From: Axinella damicornis
Lineage: Eukaryota > Porifera > Demospongiae > Axinellida > Axinellidae
Reading direction: 5' to 3'
DNA: 64,000 bases
NCBI GenBank assembly: GCA_963931865.1
Contig: OZ007511.1
Coordinates: 7,930,344 to 7,994,343, forward strand
Position 1 is the stretch's first letter, and each line of letters begins with the position of its first letter. Both the position numbers and the translations under genes were made by a program. Shown piece after piece: positions 49,393-61,666 of this stretch. A model generated the notes under the pieces. The model was not told the DNA's origin, made no database searches, and saw only the letters and a list, made by a program, of their open reading frames with translations.

Positions 49393-49430
49393 TATAAAAT
49401 GAATCACGAGCCGACTTGTGCCATATATAA
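49393..49430 (+). promoter_or_regulatory. TATA-type promoter elements of the 713-aa gene
   Basis: TATAAAAT at about 49393 and ATATATAAGG at about 49423 precede the ATG at 49458. The first gives room for a transcription start near 49423 with a short leader. Confidence 0.4.
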
Positions 49431-49457
49431 GGGATACATGCAGCGAAACTAGTGCCA

Positions 49458-51739
49458 ATGCCTGGGACGAAAAAGGATACACCCGTGGTGTGGATAAACG
49501 TCACACAACCTGGACAGACTCCTGAAGAACACTCGCCTGACACCAGCAAACGCGGTGGAGACGAAGAGGTCGACGAGGGTTCGAGCGTCAGTCAGATGCA
49601 ACAGCGAGCTCCTCGAATTATCAGTCAGGACGATGAAGGCGAACGCGGCAGGTTTGTTGATTTGGGTCTTGGAAGAGGAGTAGACGCAAGCGATCCCAAC
49701 CCCTGGCTGAACAAAACTTCGTTTCAAGTGCGCAATGTTCTACGCGAAAACATCATAGGAACTGACGAAGGTAGCGCTCTTCACACGTACCAGAAGGAAG
49801 TCATCAGTGCCTTCACTCTGCAAGCTCAGCTAAAGGCATCCATTCCTGTGCCGCAAGCACCAATTGCAATTGGGGTGGACTCGGAGCAGTCCAAAAGTGT
49901 CGCTTCAACGAAAAGAGTTGTTGGCTGCAAGGTGCTGGTGCGCACTATTTCTTTCAGGGAAGGCTTCGAGGACATTCCTTATACCGAGCAACTAAGCTAC
50001 AGTCACCAAAACGAAGAGAATGCAGGGAAGAATTCAAAGCAGGAAGAACTCCTCACATTTGAGGAACGGCTTGGCAGATGGATAGCCCGCAGAATGGCAG
50101 CAAACAGCCAACTTTGCGATCGATTCAAGAAGGCCGGATTCAATATAAAAGAGGATGTGTTGGATGAAAAAAAGGATGAAAGTAAACTTAGAGGGAGGTT
50201 GCTGGCGACATTATCTTACGACGGGGGACAACAACAGAATGAACGAAAGGATGAAATTGAACTTGGATGGAGGATGCTGGAATATACTGCAAAGACTGCT
50301 TTAAGTGGTTCACATCAAGCAGCATCACCAGCATCAGCAGAGCCACCAGACGAACCTGCAGATGACGTAACGAAATTGAATGAAGAGCTGAAGGTGGAAG
50401 TGGAGAATGCGGTCAGAAAATTTGTTGAAACATTTCACATCACACACTACGTCAGTGCTCTGTCGCTCGGAGCTGTTGAGTACAGTGTTTTTACAGAGGA
50501 GCAATACACGTCACGGTTTCATGCTAAGACATCTCTGGGTCTCGATGCTGCTGGTGCATCCGTGTCCTCCACTGCTGTGTACAAGAGCAGCACAAGGAAG
50601 AGTGAGTCGAGAATGATTGGTCGTTTCGAAGGAAAGGGTCAGAAACGAACGGTGAAAGCCGGGTCATCTGGAGAAGCAGTTATAGGGATCCAGGTTCAGC
50701 CCATAACCAACCTGATTGTCCACTATCCACCAATACAGAAGATAATGCGACGCGTTCTCCTAGCGTATGTGAAGAAACGCCAGACACTGAGCCGTAAGTT
50801 AGTTACTTTTTGCATGATGATTCAGAAGTACAAACGGTCATGCACTATATTGATTGTGTATGCAACTGTTAGCAGCTGTTTTTAGGGGAGTAGATTAATG
50901 CATCGCAATTTCCTTCCCATTCATGACTTGCAGATGGCCCATTCTACATCACTTGTGATGGTGACAAGAAATTTCTAGAAGTCCGGAAAACGGGTCGAGA
51001 TGGGTATAAAGTGTATGCTACAACATCGCCCAACAATGCATCAAATTTTTATATAATCCCAACAGAGGATGATGAACACCATTTCGAATTCTACATTGCA
51101 TATCGCAGAGGATCTGGACCTGCTAAAGAGGTGAAGGAAGGCCGGTTCAGAGAACGAAGAGATACTTTAGTGAAAGCAGACAGTGAGCAGAACGATGGAC
51201 AAGAAGTGGAAGAACTTCAGTATTACCTGAGTGCCCCAGTTCCAGCAGTCCATGTAACACAAGCTGGCCCACTAGCCATGAAACTCAATGTGGTAAGTGA
51301 GCATGCACGATTCACGCTACGTAACCGAGTTTACAAACGCCATAGATTCCTATCCAGGAATAGAAAGAATGTGGACACTGCCCCTTGGGTAGCTCACAGA
51401 GATACATTCTACATTCGATGTGCAAGGAGAGGTATCGGAAAGAAGGCTTTTCTTGCCGTGAAAAAGGAGTCTGGTGTTGGCACTGGCACTGGCACTGGTA
51501 CTGGTACTACTCACCCCACATACAAAACCATTCTTACGCCAGATATCCATCACCATCAGGAAAGCGATGAATGCTTCATGCTATTCCGTCTCCTTCCATC
51601 AAGTTACAAGCAAAGAGAATCAGATACAACAACCGACTTGGAAGATGGTCAGGGCCGTGAGTTTATAGATGGAGACTCTGCTGGTCCAAAGATCGAAGAG
51701 TTACCAAATGAAGAGCATGATCCACCGATTGATATGTAA
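49458..51739 (+). CDS. Two-exon 713-aa protein; possible MACPF-like first half and beta-trefoil-like second half (exons 49458-50793, 50934-51739)
   Basis: ATG at 49458 (CCAATGC context) is the first in frame. Exon 1 ends at a GTAAGTT donor (50794) in phase 1, and the acceptor TTGCAG ends at 50933 and keeps the frame to TAA at 51737. There is no signal peptide. The N-terminus is acidic and probably disordered (residues 1-75). FVETFHITHYVSALSLGA (around 325-345) loosely resembles the membrane-attack-complex/perforin signature, and the following strands alternate polar and hydrophobic residues as in that fold. Exon 2 has two similar segments, GPFYITCDGDKKFLEVRKTG and DTFYIRCARRG...KAFLAVKKE, suggesting an internally repeated beta-structure such as a trefoil. 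A short repeated GT stretch sits at about 51478-51509. Family assignment is weak; a cytosolic innate-immunity or pore-forming role is only a hypothesis. Confidence 0.7.
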
Positions 51740-53664
51740 CTGAGCCTGATAACCGACTACATGTCGACCAGTGTAAAATGTAATCACATATAAATTGCTT
51801 TCTACTGTAAATACAATCCTTGATAAGGGTTTTGTGTTGTGATCCCCAAAATTGAGTTGTCATGCCTATCCACCTTCATTATACATTATGATTATGATTG
51901 TTTTCACGAATGCTGTATTATGTTTGTCAGCTAAGAGACCTGAAGTAACCAGCTTAGAGGGCAATTTGTTGAATTTCTCTGTATATGAATTTTTGATAAA
52001 GTGTCATATTGGATAACCTCGTTCCCAGGCCCGCGCGCCACTTCCGTACCCTATTATGTACTTGGAAACATTGAGCTAGTCTGCGGAAAGAAGAAAAACT
52101 CTTGCATGTGCTGCTTGATTCATAGCATGACTGTGGTCATGAAGATTACCTCGTTCCAGGCCAAACCCTCCGCTTTTGTTGCTTGTGTGTATTGCAAGCA
52201 ACAAATATAGAGGGGATATAGAATTCTGGGAATGAGGCAAGGGTGTGGAGGCCATAACTCAGACACTACAGTTGCTGTCATCCATTTACAGTTGCTAATC
52301 TGTTGCAGATGAGTGAATAAATGAGTAGCTGGTAATTTAGAGCGTTCAGAGGGTGTTGGTAGTAGGAATGTCAAGGCTGGTTTTCTTCATAATCAAATTT
52401 AAATAACCTCCATTGAAAGGAATAGCTGCCTTTCCTTCACTGGAGGTATGTTAATCAGTTGCAGGTGAGTGAGCAAAAATGAACGAACAACAGAATGATC
52501 ATTTGCTAGTTGTATGAATGAATGTCATTATTGGATGAGAGGGGACACCACCTGACAAACACCGTTCACACATATTTTTCTTCATCAAACATGAGAGAGT
52601 GATCAACTGCGACAAAGGCCTCCGTCAAGCAACAATGTATCCTCTGCATAAAAAGTTATCTTATATTGGTCAATGCCAGATTTCCCGGGTTTGAATTGTG
52701 CAAATGAAGCAGGGGTCACATCATGGGTTATCGCAATGTCACACAGATCCTCCAAACCACAGCTACTGTGTAATTACAACTTACTTCCTAAATTACATTA
52801 GATATCACTGTGCTGCATAAGCAAACAAGACCGTCTTATTTACCAGAATGAAGAGACTTTTATGATGGTGGGACAAGGGTTACTTTGCTGTTAACCTTTG
52901 CTGTTTTGTGTGAAAAGCAGTGAGTTATTCAGGAAACATTGAGCTAGATAGTCTGAAGAAAGAACAAAAGGGGGTAAAATTTGTTTAACTACTCTTGCAT
53001 GCGCTGCTTGAGGATACGCATGATTTATTGCCGTTCATCAACATTACCTCGTTCCAGGCCCAACCCTCAGCTTTTGTCGCTTGTGTGTAGTGCAAGCAAC
53101 AAAAATGGAGGGGGTGCATGGAGTCCTGGGAATGAGGCAAGGGTGTGGAGGCCATACTTCAGACACTGTACATCCATTTACAGTAATGATGTTTGGTCTA
53201 CTTAAGATACGCTAATCCGTTGCAGATGAGTGAATAAATGAACTGCTTGTAATTTAGAGCATTTAGAGGGTGTTGGTAGTAGGAATGTCAAGGCTGGTTG
53301 TCTTCATAATTACACCTCCATTGAAAGGAATAGCTACCTTTTCCTTCACTGGAAGTATATACGTTAATCAGTTGCAGGTGAGTGAGCATAAAAGAATGAA
53401 CAGTACGTGTAATTCAGAATGATCATTTGCTAATATTGTGTAGCTTATGAATGTCATTATCGGATCATTGATTCGAGAGCTAGGGGACACCACCTGACAA
53501 ACACCATTCACTATGCCAATGAACCTCGAACACATCTCCTGAACAATCATGGGTGCTCTATAAATTATTGGTATATTCTTCTTCATTATTAGTTTATCAA
53601 ACTTGAGTGAGTGATCAACTGTGACAAAGGCCTCTGTCAAGCAACAATGCATGTATCCTCTGCA

Positions 53665-53748
53665 TAGCCTCATTCCCAGTCCCACGCCCAGCTTTCCGTC
53701 GCTGCTTAGCAGCGACGAAAAGCTGGGCGTGGGATGGGAACGAGGCTA
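53665..53748. mobile_element. Palindromic MITE, TAGCCTC...GAGGCTA family
   Basis: 84-bp hairpin with inner arms CCCACGCCCAGCTTT and AAAGCTGGGCGTGGG. Perfect 9-bp target duplication TCCTCTGCA at 53656-53664 and 53749-53757. Confidence 0.9.
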
Positions 53749-55325
53749 TCCTCTGCATACATAATTATAGTTATCGGCCAATGCCAGATTTCCTGGGTGT
53801 AAATTGCACAAATGAAGCAGGAATCATATCCCGCGGGTTATCGCAACATCACACAGATCCTCCAAACCATAGCTACTGTGTAATTATAACTTACTTCCTA
53901 AATCATTATCTCTGTGTTGCATGAGCAAACAAGACCGTCTTATTTACCAGAATGAAGAGAAAAATAGACACTTTAATGCAGGTTGATCGAGACAAGGCTT
54001 TGCTGTTTTATGTAAAAAGCATAGTGAGTTATTCAGGAACATTGAGCTAGTCTGAATAAAGAAGAAGAAAAGAGAATTAAATACTCTTGCACGTGCTGCT
54101 TGAGTATAATTATGCATGATTCATTGCCTGACTATGGTCATGAAGATTACTTTGTTCCAGGCCTAACCTTGTGCGTGTGTGTAGTGCAAGCAACAAAAAT
54201 AGAGGGGGGGGAGTCCTGGGAATGAGGCAAGGGTGTGGAGGCCATAACATAGACACTGTACATCCATTTACATTGATATGCTAATCTGTTGCAGATGAGT
54301 GAATAAATGAGCAGCTTATAATTCAGAGCATTCAGAGGGTGTTGGTAGTAGGAATGTCAAGGCTGGTTTTCTTCATAATCAAATTTAACTACACCTCCAT
54401 TGAAAGGAATAGCTGCCTTTTCCTTCACTGGAGGTATGTTAATCAGTTGCATGCAGGTGAGTGAATGAAGAGCGTAATTCAGATTGATCAGTTGCTAGTT
54501 GTGTCATTATTGGAACATTGATTCGAGAGGGGACACCACCTGACAAACACCATTCACTACGCCAAAGAGCTTCGAACAGAGATCCTGAACAATTCTTGGG
54601 TAGCTACTCTATAAATTATTCTTGTTCATTAGTTTATCAAACATGAGAGTGATCAACTGTGACAGAGGCCTCTGCCAATGTATCCTTTGCATACGTAGTT
54701 ATCTTATATCGGTCAATGCGGATTTCCCGGGTTTGAATTGAGCAAATGAAGCAGGAATCACATCATGGGTATAGTCGCAACGTCACACAGATCCTCCAAG
54801 CCATAGCTACTGCGTAATTATAACTTGCTTCCTAATTCTGATAAATAAGACTGTCTTGTTTGCTTATGCGGCACAGAGATGATGTAATGCAGGTTGGGAC
54901 AAGGATTATTTTGTTGTTAGCCTTTGCTGTTTTGTGTGAAAAGCATAGTGATTATCCAGGAAACATTGAGCTAGTCCGAAGAAAGAAGACGAAAAATTTG
55001 TTTAACTACTCTTGCATGTGCTGCTTGAGGATACACATGACTCATTGCTGGTCATCAATATTACCTCGTTCCAGGCCCAACCCTCAGCTTTTGTCGCTTG
55101 TGTGTAGTACAAGCAACAAAATTAGGGACTGGAGTCCTGGGAATGAGGCAAGGGTGTGGAGGCCATAAGACGTACTGCATGCCAATAATCATTCCCTGAG
55201 TGATCGTAGGCTGGGAGCCCGGGCGGCGCGGTGCAGCTAATAAGGGAAGCTGGGGGTGGGGCCTTCGATGTAGCCAATTGTCGTTCATCATTGACGGTCT
55301 GCAGCTGCAGTTTCAAGTTCGTGTA

Positions 55326-55612
55326 CTGTTAAAATTAGGGTGCTCATTCGCATGTTCCAGAATAGCACCCTGGTGCTGCAGTGGTTTCCATGGTAACCTT
55401 GGTATAAAACCAGGGATTCAATGGATATGGAGTCACAATAAGATGTGTACAACAAATTGCCATGTTGAAAATCAATTTCTGGGGAAAAGAACACTGAGAT
55501 TCTTTGGAAACCATGATTGAGTACCAAGGTTGCCATGGAAACCAGAGCCGCTGTAGCATCCCAGGTAGGGTGCTATTCTGGAACATGCGAATGAGCACCC
55601 CAATTTTAACAG
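55326..55612. mobile_element. MITE with long inverted ends (CTGTTAAAATT)
   Basis: CTGTTAAAATTAGGGTGCTC, continuing through CATTCGCATGTTCCAGAATA, is repeated in reverse at the right end, and GGTTTCCATGG blocks pair inside. A target duplication is not clear. A palindromic MITE lies immediately to its right. Confidence 0.8.
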
Positions 55613-55617
55613 TGTGG

Positions 55618-55729
55618 TAGCCTCGTTCCCAGTCCCACGCCCAGCTTTTCGTTGCTTGCCCTACTGCAAGCAACGTACGTACGGCAAGCAACGAAAAGCT
55701 AGGCGTGGGACTGCATGGGAACGAGGCTA
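55618..55729. mobile_element. Palindromic MITE, TAGCCTCG...CGAGGCTA family
   Basis: The ends TAGCCTCGTTCCCA and TGGGAACGAGGCTA pair, as do the inner CCCACGCCCAGCTTTTCGTT arms. The flanks do not show a clean 9-bp duplication. Confidence 0.8.
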
Positions 55730-56340
55730 CACTGTACCTGAGAGGAGTACCCCGAGAGAATCTCTCCCTCCAGCTGATCTCTGCAAGTCTGTAGTAGCTA
55801 CGTAGTTTGTAGCACCGTTGTACAGCGTAGCAGGCTCTACTTGGTACTGTCGTGTGGGCGACTTGTACGTGTGTTGCCTAAGCACGCGGGCGGCGCTTTT
55901 CCACTTGGATATACGGTCATACGCTAAATCGGACAGGCACCAACTGGACGCCGGACGGATGGACAGACATCCTGAAGAGCACAACTATGTGGGGCTCGCT
56001 CAGGCTCGCCCCAAATAGTCTAAGGTTAAGATATGTTAAGTTGGAATGTCAAGGCTGGTTGTCTTCATAATGAAGTTTAAATACACCTCAATTGAAAGGA
56101 ATAGCTGCCTTTTCCTTCACTGGAGGTATGTTAATCAGTTGCAGGTGAGTGAGCAAAAATGAATGAACAAAGTAATTCAGAATGATCATTGCTAGTTGTG
56201 TGAATGAATGTCATTATTGATTTGAGAGGGGACACCTCCTGACAAGCACCATTCAATATGCCAAAGAGCCTGAACACAAGCTACTGAACAATTCCTGGGT
56301 AGTCTTTAAATTATTGGCATATTCTTCTTCGATCGGGCTC

Positions 56341-57137
56341 CTGGTTCGGGCTAGCCCATTCTGAAATTTTGCAGATGAGTGAATAAATGAGCAGAGCAGT
56401 TACTCACTAAGAAGGTGTTGGTATACCAACACCTTAGTAGGAATGTAAAGGGGCATTTGTGTGCATGCATGCATGGTTTTAGTCATGCACCTCTGGGTTT
56501 AATAATGCACAACATCTGCAGTGACATATGGGGTGCCGTTTTTTTTAAAATCTCCTTTTTACCCCGCGCGCGCATGCGCGGAGCCGGGTTAAGCAATTGG
56601 TTTTGTCGTCTGTCGTCTGTCCAGCGAAAAAAATTGAAATCTACTCTCATAAACCGTCGAAATGGAGTCAAACAATAGCAAATAGCAAAGAACTGCTCTA
56701 TGTGTACCTGACTGAAGTCAAGGCGCTCCGTTTCGCTGTATTTCGGCTATTTCCTACTTTTCATAACTATTCATAACATTGGCTCCACCTCTTCGTGACT
56801 TCAAGAACAGGACACGCAGTGCATTTGTGCTTCGAGATGACCGCTAGGAAACAGTGCTTTCTCACGATCTATGTACTTCACAGACATCATGGCTATTGTT
56901 TCGGCTGTTTTTTCCAGCTATTTCCTATTATTCGTAACATTTGGCCCCACCTCTCCAGCTTCACAATATAGCATATACGGTAAGCGGTCACTCCCACACC
57001 TTGGATATCGCCATACACGAACACAGTATATGCGATAGCAGCCCTGTTCGCCGTTGCGCATCGGCAGAGATGTCACGTCGATTGTAGCTGCACTGCATGC
57101 ATCCTGGCCTGACGTTCAGCGCGGGGTATGTGTTCTA
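56341..57137. other. Intergenic region, no gene seen
   Basis: Contains a duplicated segment (GGCTATTTCCTA...CATAACATT...CCCCACCTCT-type sequence near 56747-56796 and 56900-56960) and a CGCGCGCGCATGCGCG palindrome at about 56564. No coding exon is recognised. Confidence 0.4.
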
Positions 57138-57141
57138 TTAA

Positions 57142-58137
57142 GGTAGTAAACATGGGTACCGCGATCTCCGAAACCAAGTTGATGGATAAATGGGCAGCAT
57201 CAAAGCGTACACAAGTTTCAGCAATACTTTGCATCAAACTGCTCCCTCTGCTTGAAAATGCCCTAAAACTCAATTTTAAGGCCCTCTACGAAACTGAAAA
57301 TTTGGACCCTCTCCAAGGCCCCACCCACACTCTGACCCCATCATCAATACACACACAAAACAGGCCCCAAAACTACGGATGGATTTACCACCTGCTCTCC
57401 TCACTTGCAGGCTACAGCCCAAAGCTCACTGCCACCCTCAAAAACAGAGGTTTGGCTACCCTAGGCTTTCAAAAAAAATTCCACACACGCCAACTAAAAC
57501 AGACCAAAGCCAATGCCAGTTTCCAAAAGGTCAACCTACCCCCTGCAAAACTAGGGATGCTTTTCCACGTTCACCTCTCGGTTACCGAGTTTTGGCCACA
57601 CATCTACTCCCTCTCACCAGCCCAGTCCAGCTACCAAACCAGCCAAATTCGCCCTAACACGAAAATGGGCGGGGCCTGTAATGCCGAAAGGTCAACACTC
57701 TAGAGTACCTTGGCCAGGGAGCTGTCGGAGGCTGTTCACTTTCCAGGCTGTTCTTCGGCCACTTCAGCAGACCCACAAACATTCCTGCTCACTCCACCTA
57801 GCTATTCACCCTCAGATAGCCCATCGTTACATTCAATAAGCCAGAATAGCTTCTTACTTAAAAAAAAAAAAAGAAAAAAAAGAAAAAAAAAAAAAAAAAA
57901 AAGAGTGTTCAAACAAATCTTCAAAGTACCGCACGGCCACATCAGAGTACCGATATTTGAAACTCGAAAGGGCCGCTAGCCGCATCAAAGAGAGAAGCCC
58001 CCCTTGTTTATTCCGGTTGCCGCCATGGGAAAACGTAAACAGATCAATAACTCTAAATAACTGTATGCGAGTGATGTCATCTCATTAATTATTCATGAGC
58101 AAAATTGCGCGATTTCGCCGATGCCGTGTTTCCTACC
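57142..58137 (+). mobile_element. TTAA-flanked non-autonomous element, copy 3
   Basis: TTAA at 57138-57141 and 58138-58141. Same ends and body as the copies at 22250 and 23954, but longer because of an A-rich insertion at about 57857-57902 and with scattered substitutions. The 191-codon frame remains open. Confidence 0.85.
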
Positions 58138-58141
58138 TTAA

Positions 58142-58600
58142 CACCTCTAGTTTTATACTTAGTGCATCTCACATGACACTCAATGAATCAGACGCCTCAG
58201 AATCAATCACATGACTGAACATTATATCGAATAATGCGCACTTAAGTGTACATTTATCTAGATAATGCACAGTTTTGAAGACCAATGACTGTTTCGGGTC
58301 AGTGAGTAGCACTAGATACCAGTTTTGTGCATTACAGGGTTAACTTAGTAGAGTGCACTCGTGCAATAATTATAGTTAGCTATATATCTTGGGTGGATAA
58401 TGCACTCGCGCCTTCGTCTTGTGCATTTTCTCACTGTCGACCGTTAACTAGATTGCCCTCGTGCACGAAAACCCCGTAATGCACTGCAAACTGGTATTTA
58501 AATTAATCTATCTACCTATGAATATTTGGGTACGCAACCAATGGGTATTTGTAAACACCCAACTCTAGATGCTTGTATTTACAAACAGTATACCTTTTCA
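58142..58600. other. Intergenic region, no gene seen
   Basis: AT-rich, with repeated TAATGCAC/GTGCATTA words between about 58230 and 58480. No coding or RNA gene is recognised. Confidence 0.4.
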
Positions 58601-58610
58601 CGGGTCTGTA

Positions 58611-58656
58611 TAGTCTCGGAACCAGACCCCGCAAGAAGGGTCTGGTTCCGAGACTA
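58611..58656. mobile_element. Minimal palindromic MITE (46 bp)
   Basis: TAGTCTCGGAACCAGACCC pairs with GGGTCTGGTTCCGAGACTA across a loop of only a few bases. Perfect 9-bp target duplication GGGTCTGTA at 58602-58610 and 58657-58665. Confidence 0.92.
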
Positions 58657-58724
58657 GGGTCTGTACACGATACAAGCAACACAGACCATGGCTACACATT
58701 TTATAAATAATTTTTAGCGTGTTT

Positions 58725-59130
58725 GGAGTCGGTGGACTCTGTATAGCTGGGGATACGACGTAGCTACACGCAATATAATTATGCTAATACAAAAAAATCT
58801 CTCCTAATCTCAGAAACGGTACACTTATAAGCCTTTATAACCACATACCGTTCATCTTCGAGTGTTTTCATGACCAACAAGACTCCTCGCGTCGCGAAAA
58901 CCCGTCGCGAAAGTCACACCAAGCACTCGCAAAACGGGCAAATTGTCACTTCTTCAGACAACTTAGCTCAACGTTGCCTCAATCTGTCACGATGGTTTTC
59001 GCACGAAACAGCAGCATTTTCAACCGAGCAGTGCAACGACCCATCGCTTTTTCGCTACCTCCAAGTCTTCACCAGGCGGCTGCAGCTCAGGCCCACTGCA
59101 CTATGGCTTCGTTTGTCACGCCATTTTCAC
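58725..59130 (+). repeat. Interspersed repeat family B, copy 3
   Basis: Closest to the copy at 31395, sharing nearly the whole first 350 bp. It continues into a GC-richer stretch (GCTGCAGCTCAGGCCCACTG) resembling 26505-26570. Confidence 0.75.
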
Positions 59131-60378
59131 GTTTGTACGCATGCGCACCTAAACGATCACTTAGCAACGAACGTAATTATTACTCAAGATCGCTGAATTA
59201 GAAATAGCGGGGAAGATGCGTTGACGGTTGTGTTGTCAATCAAACGAGGCGAGGTTAGTCCCAGTACGCATGATTTAGCTATATTGCTACCTATACTGTA
59301 TTCTGTGAGCAGGGTGAATGCCTATCTCAGCTCTCAACACCATATGAATGTCCCTACTATCATAGATAATCATAGTCCCTAGGGGTAGGGACTATAATTA
59401 TTATCTATGCTACTATAAACTCAGTGCCTATGCCATGGTCTTCAGACAGGGTGAACTCAGTGGCTTTGTTTGAGATGGCCGGGCCTGATTCTTCAGCCAA
59501 TGCTGGAAGTGTAATACCTGAGTAATATTGTCTATGTGTGTGTGTGTGCATGATGAATACAGACGACACTGGACCAGCTTGATTTGGATTACCGGCAGCA
59601 AAGGTATTTGTTGCCTACGATGTCACCATGAATATAATGGTCTCACTGAGACCCTCCACTCCCTTAGCCTAATTTCCAACGCTGGAGAAGGCCTGGGCAT
59701 ATTATCTATGGCCTCGGTACGAGGCTACCATCCCTTGCTCCCTCCCTCCCTCCGTCCTGGTCTCGCTGGCCAGACTATCTTTTGTACCGTGCAAGTTGCC
59801 AAAATTAATGCCGGAGTGAGACCGCTTTTATGGTGATATTGTAGGTGAATTACTGCCATGTAGTGAATCACACGAGCAGTGAATCACATGAGCTATCCCC
59901 TAAGTTTGCTCATTTGTAACCAGTATACAGTCTAAGCGTAAGCAGCTGTAAAGCTAGTCTGGTTCCCGACCTTTCACCTGTCAGGAAAGATCTGAGCAAA
60001 TGATCAACATTTCCGCGTAGCCAAGGAATTTCTTTGTGTGAATAATGTTAGTAGGTGAGAAGTCGCGGACACTAAGCACGTGCCTGACATGACTAATGAT
60101 TGAATGACGTTACATTTGGCGTACACACACACTCTTTATTCATCAGTCGCACACACTAGTTAACTTGCGGTTTTCCCTCACCAGTGCTGACACTGGAATG
60201 CTGGGGTCGGCTGCACCAAAGGGTAGGTCGGTCATTTACCCAGCTCACGGATCAAGGGTCTGGGAACCAGACTACTGTAAAGCTCTAATTATTGCTGATT
60301 ATGTTGATTATGTTGGCAAGACTATAACAGGAAGTGGTATGCAATCATTCTCTCTATCCTTCTCCCTTTCTCCATCAG
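59131..60378. other. Non-coding or unplaced region upstream of the STRAP-like exons
   Basis: An imperfect hairpin (ATAGATAATCATAGTCCCTA with TAGGGACTATAATTATTATCTAT) lies at about 59360-59410. A partial palindromic-MITE pair occurs near 59685-59725. The expected first STRAP exon was not found. Confidence 0.4.
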
Positions 60379-60550
60379 ATGGGAAGCCAATGCTCCGCCA
60401 AGGGGACACAGGGGACCGGATTGGCACGTTTGAGGGCCACAAGGGTGCTGTGTTGGGGGCCAGCCTCAACGGAGATGCTAGCAAGGCAGCCTCCGGAGCA
60501 CTTCACAGTGTGAGTGGCCAATTAATCTCTACCTCCGACAACACTCACAC

Positions 60551-60610
60551 TAGTCTCGTTCCCAGACCCTCATACGTGCTTCCTTCTGAGGGGGTTTGGG
60601 CATGAGACTA
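60551..60610. mobile_element. Palindromic MITE (60 bp)
   Basis: The ends TAGTCTCGTTCCCAGACCCTC and ...GGTTTGGGCATGAGACTA pair imperfectly. Perfect 9-bp target duplication CACTCACAC at 60542-60550 and 60611-60619. Confidence 0.88.
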
Positions 60611-60723
60611 CACTCACACCTACAGTCCCATAGCTGCCAAGGCAGGCAGTGCCTTAGGAATGAGATTGGTCTTGGAGCTGGAGGGCAGGGTTCATAGCAA
60701 AATTTAATAACTTTAGTGCATAT

Positions 60724-60870
<147 letters not shown>

Positions 60871-61599
60871 AGAGGGGGAGCATGAACATTGCTATCTTAT
60901 CTGCAGTCAGGAGCTCCTGCTGTAGTACATCTGTGTAATGTTCCAGTCCGTGTAGCCACGTTCCCAGGCCCGAGCTGAAAATAAGGTGCAATAGCACCAT
61001 TGATAATGCACGCTGTTTTTGTGCACTTTTAGCTTTGAAGAATAGTTTTTGGCAATCTGACTGTACGCTGGAGTCCGGAAGTTGCGGGCACTTTGCGTGA
61101 GCGTCATACTTGCAGAACACAGTTTCCGTTTTCGAACGGAAGTGCAATCCGCTGTATGCATGCTTTTCCGTGGTGCTGTTATCGCACACTGAACTACATT
61201 GTATCTACTAGGTATACTGGTCACCAACAATGCTAGTTACGAATATACACAAGCTTTCTTGCCACATGACCTTCTCAGTCAATGCACTTGAAACGGGTTG
61301 AAAACTTAGTGTCGATTGTGACTTTGCAGCTTTCACACTCGCCTGGTGCATGGCTTTGCTGATATGCCGTTCCACGTCATGTCTGCCCATGTGGCCGTAG
61401 CCGACATCTCGGTTACCCTAAGGTGCAGTGAAAGCTGTACGCGTTTCCACTCACTTCGCGAATATACGGATACATTTGCATCCATGCTGGGTTAAATTTC
61501 GTCCGGTAGACGGCAGCGCCTTTCATCTTAGTTAGTTTGGCCTTCTTGGAAGGTCCAGGTTCCTCACCGTTGGAGTCAGTATCGCTCTCGAAGTCGCGT

Positions 61600-61666
61600 T
61601 AGTCTCGCGGGCCAGCCTCTCGCCACACCCACTGTGGGTGTGGCGAGAGGCTGGCCTGCGAGACTA
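61600..61666. mobile_element. Palindromic MITE (67 bp)
   Basis: A near-perfect hairpin over its full length, with centre CCCACTGTGGG. Flanked by AAGTCGCGT (61591-61599) and AAGTCGCGC (61667-61675), an 8/9 target duplication. Confidence 0.88.

Larger units (their letters stand above)
52015..56340 (+). repeat. Diverged tandem array of ~0.9-1.1 kb units
   Basis: Units can be aligned from ACATTGAGCTAG at about 52067, 52931, 54033 and 54963, with a partial unit at 56040-56340. Each carries, in order, a TACCTCGTTCCAGGCC...CCTGGGAATGAGGCAAGGGTG inverted pair, GTGTGGAGGCCATA, GTTGGTAGTAGGAATGTCAAGG, CCTTTTCCTTCACTGGAGGTA, GGGGACACCACCTGACAAACAC and a CACACAGATCCTCCAAACCA block. No coding sequence is visible. 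Single solitary pieces occur at 46330 and 48448. Confidence 0.8.
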
